Source: an uncultured Elusimicrobia bacterium (lineage in GTDB: Bacteria; Elusimicrobiota; Endomicrobiia; Endomicrobiales; Endomicrobiaceae). From it: DNA of 21,802 bases. Numbering within the stretch: the stretch's first letter is position 1; every line of letters starts with the position of its first letter. Below the pieces are notes generated by a model. It searched no databases. It was not told the DNA's origin and saw nothing but the letters and a program-made list of their open reading frames with translations. Shown piece by piece: positions 7,938 to 13,784 of this stretch. A program made the translations under genes and the position numbers. The stretch is from positions 1-21,802 of the forward strand of contig CAMVLN010000006.1 of assembly GCA_947168325.1 (NCBI GenBank), written 5' to 3'.

Positions 7938-7966
7938 TTGACAAGTTTGTTGTAATATATTATATT
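7938..7966 (+). promoter_or_regulatory. Strong promoter for the YwnB-like gene
   Basis: A perfect TTGACA (7938-7943) is followed after 17 bases by TATATT (7961-7966), which puts the transcription start about 35-40 bases before the ATG at 8011. It is the best -35 element in the window. The rest of the 352-base gap between the tRNA and this gene holds the tRNA terminator, a repeat copy and a flavoprotein remnant. Confidence 0.65.
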
Positions 7967-8010
7967 ATAAGTTGTAGAGGTTTTAAATTAAATTTTTAAG
8001 GAGACACATT

Positions 8011-8643
8011 ATGAAAATTGCAGTAGTAGCAGCAACAGGTAAAGCAGGAAGAAAAATTGTTAAAGAAGCAAAAAACAGAGGTTTTGAAGTTACGGCTTTT
8101 GTAAGAAAACAAGCAGAAATTGAAGGAGCAGATAAAGTAATAGTAAAAGACATTTTTAATTTAACAAAACAAGATTTAGAAGATTTTGATGCAGTAGTTG
8201 ATGCTTTCGGTGCATGGACACCGGATACTCTTGAACAACACAGCACAACTCTTAAACATTTATGCGATGTTCTTTCGCAAACAAAAGTTCGTCTTTTAGT
8301 TGTAGGCGGAGCAGGAAGTTTATATGTAAATAAAGAACATACTGTTACTGTTTCAGATGATGCAAATTTCCCTGAAATATTCAAGCCATTAGCAGTAGCA
8401 ATGGCAAAAGCCCTTAAAGAATTAAGAACAAGAACGGATGTTAAATGGACATATATCAGCCCTGCAGGAGATTTTCAAGCAGACGGAGAAAAAACAGGAA
8501 AATATATTCTTGGCGGAGAAGAATTAACATTAAACAGCAAAAACGAAAGTGTTATAAGTTATGCCGATTATGCAATTGCCATGATAGATGAAATTGAAAA
8601 AGGAAACAACATACAAAAAAGAATAAGTGTCGTAAGACAATAA
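8011..8643 (+). CDS. NAD(P)-binding Rossmann protein, NmrA/YwnB-like
   Basis: This 210-residue protein has an N-terminal dinucleotide-binding motif, VVAATGKAGRKIVKEAKNRG (about 5-24). It is followed by the atypical short-chain dehydrogenase arrangement of the NmrA/YwnB group: DAFGAW (about 70-75), LLVVGGAGSLYV (about 93-104), and the later TYISPAGDF (about 148-156). Members are NAD(P)H-dependent oxidoreductases or redox-sensing proteins; the substrate is unknown. AAGGAG lies 7 bases before the ATG and a strong promoter lies upstream. In Bacillus subtilis the analogous ywnB sits beside the Rrf2-type regulator gene ywnA; here an Rrf2-type gene follows after 172 bases. Base composition is visibly less AT-rich than that of the genes to the left. 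Confidence 0.85.
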   Translation: MKIAVVAATGKAGRKIVKEAKNRGFEVTAFVRKQAEIEGADKVIVKDIFNLTKQDLEDFDAVVDAFGAWTPDTLEQHSTTLKHLCDVLSQTKVRLLVVGGAGSLYVNKEHTVTVSDDANFPEIFKPLAVAMAKALKELRTRTDVKWTYISPAGDFQADGEKTGKYILGGEELTLNSKNESVISYADYAIAMIDEIEKGNNIQKRISVVRQ

Positions 8644-8652
8644 TAAAATTTG

Positions 8653-8794
8653 CAATTTATAATTTATAATGTATAATTAAAAACAAGGATAACCTATTGG
8701 TAATAGGGTGATAAGGTTATGAGGTTATAGGTTTAACAACAAACAACATTAAAAACAACTTATAATCTTATAACCCAATAACCCAATAATCCAA
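8653..8794 (+). repeat. Repeat-rich intergenic region upstream of the Rrf2 gene
   Basis: It starts with AATTTATAAT-type short repeats. Next comes a GGTTAT-rich block (8691-8733) containing CCTATT/AATAGG as a tight inverted repeat (8693-8707) and AACCTAT/ATAGGTT as a wider one (8691-8733). A complementary AACCC-rich block (8761-8794) follows, with tandem 8-mers TAACCCAA, TAACCCAA, TAATCCAA (8771-8794). The two blocks can partly pair with each other. It could be operator DNA, a leader fold or replication-slippage sequence. Confidence 0.45.
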
Positions 8795-8813
8795 AAAATC
8801 CGGAGGATTTTTT
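8793..8813 (+). promoter_or_regulatory. Hairpin enclosing the Rrf2 gene ribosome binding site
   Basis: AAAAAATCC (8793-8801) and GGATTTTTT (8805-8813) can form a 9-base-pair stem around GGA. The Shine-Dalgarno GGAGG (8802-8806) lies in the loop and 3' arm, 9 bases before the ATG at 8816. The 3' arm ends in poly-T, so it also resembles a terminator. Confidence 0.45.
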
Positions 8814-8815
8814 TT

Positions 8816-9253
8816 ATGCAAATAACAAGCAGATTTACAATAGCGGTTCATATTATTGCTTGTATAGAATATTTTAAGGATATTGATATAACAAGCAACT
8901 TCCTTTCCGGTAGTATCGGAGCAAACTCCGTTATTGTAAGAACTGTTATATCTTATCTTAAAAAAGCTAATATTATTGAAATAAGCCAAGGTAAAAGCGG
9001 TATAAAACTAAAAAAATCCGTTAACAAAATAACTTTTTATGATATTTATAAAGCATTAGATTGTATAAACGATGATATGGGATTATTTCATTTTCATACT
9101 AACCCTAATATTAAATGTCCCATAGGGAAAAACATTCATAAAGCGATGGCAGGTAAACTTTTAAAAATTCAGACCTCAATGGAAACGGAAATGAAAAAAA
9201 TTACCGTATCCAATGTAATAAAAGATATTATTAAAGAAATAAAAAATCAATAA
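8816..9253 (+). CDS. Rrf2 family transcriptional regulator (YwnA-like)
   Basis: This 145-residue Rrf2-type winged-helix DNA-binding protein begins MQITSRFTIAVHIIACIEYF. The recognition segment SGSIGANSVIVRTVISYLKKANII is at about residues 31-54 and the wing, with QGKSGIKLKK, at about 57-67. Fe-S members (IscR, NsrR) carry three clustered cysteines in the dimer region. Here only a single KCPIG cysteine (about 101) plus an isolated DCIND (about 83) remain, so it is a cluster-free YwnA-like type that may sense through a lone cysteine or ligand. The ORF ends 2 bases before the macrodomain gene, so it is almost certainly co-transcribed with the ADP-ribosylation pair and a likely regulator of it. 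Confidence 0.88.
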   Translation: MQITSRFTIAVHIIACIEYFKDIDITSNFLSGSIGANSVIVRTVISYLKKANIIEISQGKSGIKLKKSVNKITFYDIYKALDCINDDMGLFHFHTNPNIKCPIGKNIHKAMAGKLLKIQTSMETEMKKITVSNVIKDIIKEIKNQ

Positions 9254-9255
9254 AT

Positions 9256-10086
9256 ATGAATGCACAAGAGCAAAAATTAAATTTTTTAATAGAAAAATTT
9301 AAAAAAGAAAAAAATGAATACAAAAATATCGAAAATCCTGTAAGCATTGAGGGAAAAAGAATTTTGTTGCATTCGTTAATGAATATTCGTTCGCCGAGAG
9401 AAACTTCTGACGATATATTAAAAATTCAAGACGAATATTTGAAAGAACGAGCGGAAGAAAGGGGGATTGCTTATTTAAAAGATATCAAAACCATTAAAGA
9501 ATCTCTCGATAACAAAAATTTTTATTCCGATAAAATTTCTATTTGGCAGGGCGATATTACAAGGCTATCATGCGACGGGATAGTAAATGCGGCAAACTCT
9601 CAAATGTTGGGATGTTTTGTGCCGATGCATACCTGTATAGATAACTGTATTCACTCTTTTGCAGGAGTTCAGCTTAGAAAAAAATGTTTTGATATAATGA
9701 ACGAATTTAAGAAAAAGTATGGCAAAAATTATGAACAACCGACGGCTGTTCCGATAATTACCGACGGGTATAACCTACCAGCAAAAAAAGTTATTCATAT
9801 TGTCGGACCGATTGTGCAAAAATCTTTAAATAATACACTAGAACAGGATTTAAAAAATTGCTACAAAAACATTTTGGATATTTGTTTAAAAAATGATTTA
9901 AAATCCATAGCTTTCTGTTGTATATCTACGGGAGTATTCAATTTCCCAAACAAGAGAGCTGCAGAGATTGCTGTTGAAACTATAACGAATTGGCTTAAAA
10001 AAAACGAAGACAAAATCGACAGAATAATATTTAATGTATTCAAGGATGAAGATAAGTTTTATTATGAACAACTTTTACAACAATGA
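9256..10086 (+). CDS. Zinc-type macrodomain protein-ADP-ribose hydrolase (SirTM-associated)
   Basis: This 276-residue cytoplasmic enzyme is expected to remove ADP-ribose from proteins modified by the adjacent sirtuin. The macrodomain spans about 93-276: QGDITRL (98-104), VNAANSQMLGC (110-120), the phosphate loop STGVFNFP (about 223-230). The insertion GCFVPMHTCIDNCIH (119-133) carries Cys120, His125 and Cys127, which match the zinc-containing macrodomains described next to class M sirtuins in Streptococcus and Staphylococcus. The N-terminal 90 residues are the helical extension usual in that subfamily. It starts 2 bases after the Rrf2 stop and overlaps the sirtuin frame. Composition peaks here: I counted 28 G+C in 60 bases at 9541-9600. 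Confidence 0.92.
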   Translation: MNAQEQKLNFLIEKFKKEKNEYKNIENPVSIEGKRILLHSLMNIRSPRETSDDILKIQDEYLKERAEERGIAYLKDIKTIKESLDNKNFYSDKISIWQGDITRLSCDGIVNAANSQMLGCFVPMHTCIDNCIHSFAGVQLRKKCFDIMNEFKKKYGKNYEQPTAVPIITDGYNLPAKKVIHIVGPIVQKSLNNTLEQDLKNCYKNILDICLKNDLKSIAFCCISTGVFNFPNKRAAEIAVETITNWLKKNEDKIDRIIFNVFKDEDKFYYEQLLQQ

Positions 10087-11050
10087 AAATAACGGTTATC
10101 TTTTCAGCATACAAAAAGGTATGGTTGCCAATTTTTATAATCAACAATTCTGCCAAGGTAAAGAACTATCACACGAAGAAAAATTAAAATATCTAAAGGA
10201 AAAAATATCTTCGGCAGATGCTGTTTTAATAGGTGCGGGAGCCGGTCTTTCAACTTCCGCTGGTCTTACATACAGCGGAGAAAGATTTACAAAATATTTC
10301 TTTGATTTTGCACAAAAATACGGAATTACGGATATGTATTCGGGCGGATTTTATCCTTTTGAAAACAAAGAAACTTTTTGGGCTTGGTGGGCAAGACATA
10401 TTTATTATAACAGATATGTTTCTCCGCAAAAACCTGTATATAATAAACTTTTAGAACTTGTAAAAGATAAAAATTATTTTGTTATAACAACAAATGTTGA
10501 TCACTTGTTTCAAAAATCAGGGTTTGATAAAAATAGACTTTTTTATACTCAAGGTGATTACGGCCTTTTCCAAAGTATAAATCCGCAGATAAGAAAAACT
10601 TACGATAATGAACAAATAGTTATGAAAATGATGGAAGCACAAGGGTTTATTAAATACGATAACGGAATATATCAAGTTCCGCAAGATAAAAATATTTCAA
10701 TGCAAATACCTACTGAACTTATACCGAAATGTCCGGATGATAACAGCGATATGGTTATGAATTTAAGGACGGATAACTCTTTCGTTGAAGATGACGGTTG
10801 GCACAAAGCATCACAAAACTACTATGACTTTATTACAAAAAATAAAGATTCAAATATTTTATATTTGGAACTTGGTGTAGGTATGAATACCCCCATTATA
10901 ATAAAATTCCCTTTTTGGCAAATGACGGCAGAAAATAAAAAAGCAAGCTATATTTGCATAAACTATAAGCAATCTTATTGCCCCGAACAAATAAAAGAAA
11001 AATCCGTTTGCATTGATTGCGATATAACAGAAATTCTAAATTTATTATAA
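10034..11050 (+). CDS. Class M sirtuin (SirTM), putative protein ADP-ribosyltransferase
   Basis: This is a SIR2-fold protein of up to 338 residues that uses NAD+. Motifs are GAGAGLSTSAGLTYSG (67-82), TTNVDHLF (152-159) and TQGDYGLFQ (172-180). The catalytic His of deacetylase sirtuins is replaced in TQGDYG, as in SirTM enzymes that ADP-ribosylate lipoylated GcvH-L. NLRTDNSFVEDDGWH (about 243-257) is another SirTM hallmark. The small domain, where zinc-ribbon cysteines usually sit, keeps only Cys233. The frame overlaps the macrodomain gene by 53 bases. In-frame ATGs at 10064 and 10121 would give shorter starts, and none has a clear Shine-Dalgarno, so the true start is open. No GcvH-L or lipoate ligase gene is in the window. 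Confidence 0.9.
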   Translation: MYSRMKISFIMNNFYNNENNGYLFSIQKGMVANFYNQQFCQGKELSHEEKLKYLKEKISSADAVLIGAGAGLSTSAGLTYSGERFTKYFFDFAQKYGITDMYSGGFYPFENKETFWAWWARHIYYNRYVSPQKPVYNKLLELVKDKNYFVITTNVDHLFQKSGFDKNRLFYTQGDYGLFQSINPQIRKTYDNEQIVMKMMEAQGFIKYDNGIYQVPQDKNISMQIPTELIPKCPDDNSDMVMNLRTDNSFVEDDGWHKASQNYYDFITKNKDSNILYLELGVGMNTPIIIKFPFWQMTAENKKASYICINYKQSYCPEQIKEKSVCIDCDITEILNLL

Positions 11051-11091
11051 AATAAGTTTTATTTAGCAATGTAAAAAACACAAAATATTCA

Positions 11092-11113
11092 CAAATGGTT
11101 TATGAGTTAGGAA
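11092..11113 (-). repeat. Right copy of the 22-base inverted repeat flanking the sirtuin cassette
   Basis: It is the reverse complement of 7764-7785 with 20 of 22 identities. It lies 41 bases after the sirtuin stop. Read as codons, both copies give QM(A/V)YELG, so each could be the tail of a lost coding sequence instead of a mobile-element end. Confidence 0.6.
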
Positions 11114-11126
11114 AAATATATAAATA

Positions 11127-11279
11127 CTAAATTTTAAACTTAACAACACAATCTTTTCCGCCACGAAGGAAACATTCATCTGTATCTGTTTTTGCAGGTT
11201 TGTCAAAAAATTGATAATTTTTTACAATGACAACAAAAATTGATTGATTATAATTATACCTTGTACGATAAGAGAAATT
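11127..11279 (-). pseudogene. Possible C-terminal gene remnant (50 codons, no start)
   Basis: An open frame runs from just after a TGA to a TAG and encodes a protein-like stretch with FFDKPAKTDTDECFLRGGKD before its end at CVVKFKI. Its balanced composition is unlike random AT-rich translation. It has no start codon or ribosome binding site and overlaps the 55-residue ORF in another frame. One explanation is a frameshifted gene whose 5' part is that ORF. I recognise no family. Confidence 0.3.
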
Positions 11280-11389
11280 TCAAGCCATTCATGAAACTTT
11301 TTTAGTTTTGTATTATGAATATTAAAAGGTTTATGCATTATCCAAATAACAACAAATAAAACTATAAAGAGAATAACGGAATATTTCAT
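11222..11389 (-). CDS. Possible 55-residue single-span membrane peptide
   Basis: The ORF begins with an ATG (11387-11389) 5 bases after GGAG and starts 20 bases after the flavoprotein stop, so it would be the last gene of the - strand operon. Residues 4-18 are a hydrophobic span (SVILFIVLFVVIWIM), then a basic linker, then a second hydrophobic stretch after HEWLE. No family is recognised. It may be the 5' half of a frameshifted gene continuing at 11127-11279. Confidence 0.4.
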   Translation of the reverse strand: MKYSVILFIVLFVVIWIMHKPFNIHNTKLKKFHEWLEISLIVQGIIIINQFLLSL

Positions 11390-11409
11390 ATTTTCTCCGC
11401 ATAAAATTT

Positions 11410-12045
11410 TTATTGTTTACCTAACTTTACACCTAAATTAAATGCTTCCTGTATATCTTTAGGAAATTGAGTTTCTCTTACTTGTTTTTTATGCTCTTCG
11501 TTAAAATAAGCCATATCGTACATGCTGTAATTATTTACTTGTAAAGTGTCACAAGAAGCATAGCTACAAGTTTCTCCATGTAAAGCCATTTTAAATAAAT
11601 TTTCAATATTTGTTAGATAAGGTTTAAGATTTTCGTCATAGTAGTTTTTTGGAGCATTCATTGTATAAATAAAGCCTGTATTAACTCTTCCATTGAAATA
11701 TGTTCCTTCTTCATAAGGCATAGTACAAAATACCAATCTTTCCATAAGTGCTCTAAAAGGTACAGTTGGTTCACCAAAATATATAGGTGTTCCTATAATT
11801 AAAGATTTTGCCTTTAAAATCTTTTCTATTAAAGGTGAAAGGTCGTCTTTCCATACACAACCGGGATGTTTACCATTCTTAAGTTTACAGGCAAGACATG
11901 AATGACAACCTGTAAAATTTAAATCGTATAACTCTATATATTCAGTTTGTACTTCAAGAGATTGTACCCCTTTTTGTGTTTCTTTTAGAAGTTGTGCTGT
12001 ATTCCAATTTTTTCTTGGACTTGCATTTATAATTATAGTTTTCAT
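11410..12045 (-). CDS. Flavodoxin-fold NAD(P)H-dependent FMN reductase / Isf-like flavoprotein
   Basis: This 211-residue cytoplasmic flavoprotein has the FMN phosphate loop INASPRKNWNTAQLL (about 6-20). The cysteine motif GCHSCLACK (about 46-54) and a fourth Cys at HPGC resemble the compact cluster region of iron-sulfur flavoproteins, although the spacing is looser. The flavin loop is GTPIYFGEPT (about 85-94). AAGGA lies upstream of the ATG. It sits 74 bases downstream of the lactonase-rubredoxin gene on the same strand and may take electrons from it or from NAD(P)H. A decayed copy of its 3' end occurs at 7801-7851. Whether it binds an Fe-S cluster is uncertain. Confidence 0.85.
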   Translation of the reverse strand: MKTIIINASPRKNWNTAQLLKETQKGVQSLEVQTEYIELYDLNFTGCHSCLACKLKNGKHPGCVWKDDLSPLIEKILKAKSLIIGTPIYFGEPTVPFRALMERLVFCTMPYEEGTYFNGRVNTGFIYTMNAPKNYYDENLKPYLTNIENLFKMALHGETCSYASCDTLQVNNYSMYDMAYFNEEHKKQVRETQFPKDIQEAFNLGVKLGKQ

Positions 12046-12078
12046 TTTTTTGTATTCCTTATTTTATTATATTACATC

Positions 12079-12103
12079 TTACATCTAATATTTTAGATTG
12101 TAA
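12079..12103 (-). other. Intergenic hairpin between the MBL-rubredoxin and flavoprotein genes
   Basis: TTACATCTAA (12079-12088) pairs with TTAGATTGTAA (12093-12103) across a TATT loop with one bulged T. No T run follows on the transcribed strand, so it is better seen as an mRNA-processing or stability element than a terminator. Confidence 0.35.
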
Positions 12104-12119
12104 TTTATAAATTATTTCC

Positions 12120-13076
12120 TTAAGCTTTACTAAACTTTTCTTTTCCCTGTTTACATTTTGGACAATGCCAATCTTTAGGTAAATCTTCAAATGCTGTTCC
12201 TGCAGGTATTGCATTAGCAATATCTCCTACTTCTGGGTCATAAACATATCCGCACACAGAACAAATATATTTTCCTGTAGCAGTTTTATAAGTAATTTCA
12301 CCTACAGGTATTGTTTTTGGTGGATTTGCTAAATCTATAACCTTTAAATTTTCTAAATTTTCATACCCTAACGGTGTATGTGTTGAAAGATAAATTGTTG
12401 GGTGATTTTTTATAAATTCTCTAACATTATCAAGAGTTTGCCTTGCAGATTTTATATCTTCAAAAACAATAGATAATTTATTTTCATATAATGCTTCATC
12501 GGTATAAGTTATATCTCCATGAAACATATAAAATAAACCATCTTTTTCAGCTATTACAATACTGTTACCCTTTGTGTGTCCTTTAGCTTCTATTAAATAA
12601 ATACCATCTGCAATTTTTTGGCTTGCAGGAAAGTTATAATATGCACCGTCTTTATATTCAGCTCTTATAATATTTTCTCCTGTAAGGTTTAAAGCATCGG
12701 CATCTTCAGATGAAATATAAATTTTTGCATTAGGAAAACTGCGAAGTTCACCTGTGTGATCGCTATGTTTATGTGTAACAAGAATTTTTGTTACTTGTTG
12801 TGGCTTATAACCTATTTCAGCAAGTGCCGAAACATAATCTTTTATTTTTGTCCCTACAAATATTGCAGCTTTTTCGTCAGGTGAAATATCTGGTGTTTCT
12901 TTAGGCAGTCCGGTATCTACAAGTATAACTTCTTTGCCTGTATCTATAACATAATTTTGAAGACATGAACGATATTTTACGGAAGAATCAAATTTATCTT
13001 GCCCTTCCTCTCCACCGAAAGCAAAAGGTTGTGTCATAAATCCTTTTTCATAAAATTTTACAGCTTTTATAATCAT
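12120..13076 (-). CDS. Lactonase-like metallo-beta-lactamase-fold hydrolase fused to C-terminal rubredoxin
   Basis: This 318-residue two-domain protein has an MBL fold at residues 1-250. Its metal ligands fit HxHxDH (His102, His104, Asp106, His107), His167, Asp188 in FHGDIT and His233 in STHTPLGY; the layout resembles N-acyl-homoserine lactonases. A rubredoxin occupies about 265-313, with ICSVCGYVYDPEVGD (Cys272, Cys275) and WHCPKCK (Cys305, Cys308). Flavodiiron proteins also join MBL and rubredoxin, but they carry HxExDH and usually a flavodoxin domain, both absent here. The protein could therefore be a hydrolase with an electron-transfer tail or an atypical oxidoreductase. AAGGAG precedes the ATG. 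The gene follows glutathione peroxidase by 25 bases, so a shared transcript and an oxidative-stress role are likely. Confidence 0.9.
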   Translation of the reverse strand: MIIKAVKFYEKGFMTQPFAFGGEEGQDKFDSSVKYRSCLQNYVIDTGKEVILVDTGLPKETPDISPDEKAAIFVGTKIKDYVSALAEIGYKPQQVTKILVTHKHSDHTGELRSFPNAKIYISSEDADALNLTGENIIRAEYKDGAYYNFPASQKIADGIYLIEAKGHTKGNSIVIAEKDGLFYMFHGDITYTDEALYENKLSIVFEDIKSARQTLDNVREFIKNHPTIYLSTHTPLGYENLENLKVIDLANPPKTIPVGEITYKTATGKYICSVCGYVYDPEVGDIANAIPAGTAFEDLPKDWHCPKCKQGKEKFSKA

Positions 13077-13101
13077 ATTTTATCTCCTTGATTTTTGTAG
13101 T

Positions 13102-13728
13102 TTACAAAAGTGATTTAATACAATCTTCTACTAATGCCATATCTTCTGTAGGTTCAAATCTTGCGACAACGGTTCCGTTTTTATCTATAACAAATTTTGT
13201 GAAGTTCCATTTTATGTCGCTGTTTTTTTCATAGTTCGGATCTATTTTCGAAAGGTGCTGTTTCATAAATTGTGCCATTTTACTTTCGCCAAATCCTTTA
13301 AAACCTTGCTGTTCCTTAAGATATTTGTATAACGGTAACTGATTTTCTCCGTTAACATCGGACTTTTTCATTTGCGGGAAAGTTGTGTTGTAATGTAATG
13401 TGCAGAACTCGTGAATTTCATCATCTGTCCCAGGTGCCTGTCCACCGAACTGATTACAAGGAATATCAAGTATTTCAAGCCCTTTTGTATGATAATCTTT
13501 ATACATTTGTTCTATTGGTGCATATTGAGGGGTAAAACCACACCCTGTTGCAGTATTTACAATTAAAATAACCTTACCTTTAAAATCTACCATTTTAATT
13601 TCTTCACCTTTTGCACTTGTAACAGAAAAATCATAGAAATTTGCCATTTTATTTTCTCCTTTTATATTATTTATTGAAAAAACTATAAATATAACTAATA
13701 TGATTAATAAATTTTTTAAAAATTTCAT
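13102..13728 (-). CDS. Glutathione peroxidase family (Cys type), with optional hydrophobic leader
   Basis: This enzyme reduces hydroperoxides with glutathione or thioredoxin. Motifs are NTATGCGFTPQY (peroxidatic Cys63), CNQFGGQAPG (Gln93) and KWNFTKF (Trp174, Asn175), the usual catalytic residues. Cys109, in EFCTLHYNTTFP, is placed like the resolving Cys of thioredoxin-dependent members. The long frame (208 residues) adds MKFLKN and a hydrophobic stretch (about 7-18), which would export or anchor it. An in-frame ATG at 13647 (codon 28) has AGGAG at 8 bases and yields a 181-residue enzyme of normal size. The upstream ATG has no clear site, so the short form is probably the main product. It leads the - strand operon and diverges from the CDF gene. 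It is somewhat richer in GC than its neighbours. Confidence 0.92.
   Translation of the reverse strand: MKFLKNLLIILVIFIVFSINNIKGENKMANFYDFSVTSAKGEEIKMVDFKGKVILIVNTATGCGFTPQYAPIEQMYKDYHTKGLEILDIPCNQFGGQAPGTDDEIHEFCTLHYNTTFPQMKKSDVNGENQLPLYKYLKEQQGFKGFGESKMAQFMKQHLSKIDPNYEKNSDIKWNFTKFVIDKNGTVVARFEPTEDMALVEDCIKSLL
13645..13660 (-). promoter_or_regulatory. Internal ribosome binding site and likely start of glutathione peroxidase
   Basis: On the - strand AGGAG (13656-13660) is followed after 8 bases by ATG (13645-13647). It begins MANFYDFS, which is where homologous soluble enzymes start. Confidence 0.6.
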
Positions 13729-13731
13729 ATT

Positions 13732-13754
13732 GTATTTTTATTTTAGTAAAATAC
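13732..13754. promoter_or_regulatory. Inverted repeat in the divergent promoter region
   Basis: GTATTTT (13732-13738) and AAAATAC (13748-13754) are a perfect 7-base inverted repeat spaced by 9 bases, between the divergent glutathione peroxidase and CDF genes. A dimeric regulator could bind it; simple AT-rich chance is possible. Confidence 0.3.
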
Positions 13755-13784
13755 GAATAAAAATAAAATAAGAGAGAAAAAGAA

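Larger units (their letters stand above)
11051..11409. other. Gap between the sirtuin and flavoprotein genes (359 bases)
   Basis: The two flanking genes converge here. The stretch holds the right 22-base repeat copy (11092-11113), a 50-codon open frame without a start (11127-11279, - strand) and a possible 55-residue ORF (11222-11389, - strand). An AT-only palindrome AAATAA/TTATTT follows the sirtuin stop and may be a weak terminator. Confidence 0.5.

Noticed and set aside
10233..10454. Second + strand frame inside the sirtuin gene
   Set aside because: It overlaps conserved SirTM motifs in another frame and has no recognisable domain.
11127..11320. Genetic code with TGA as tryptophan
   Set aside because: Reading TGA through would extend the remnant frame, but bioG ends in TGA exactly at the ATGA junction with bioC, and other genes use UGG for Trp, so the standard code is the simpler reading.
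12120..13076. Flavodiiron (NO/O2 reductase) protein
   Set aside because: The metal motif is HxHxDH, not HxExDH, and no flavodoxin domain is present, so the lactonase-like call is preferred.
13102..13728. Selenocysteine form of glutathione peroxidase
   Set aside because: The peroxidatic position is an ordinary cysteine codon; the frame contains no in-frame TGA.
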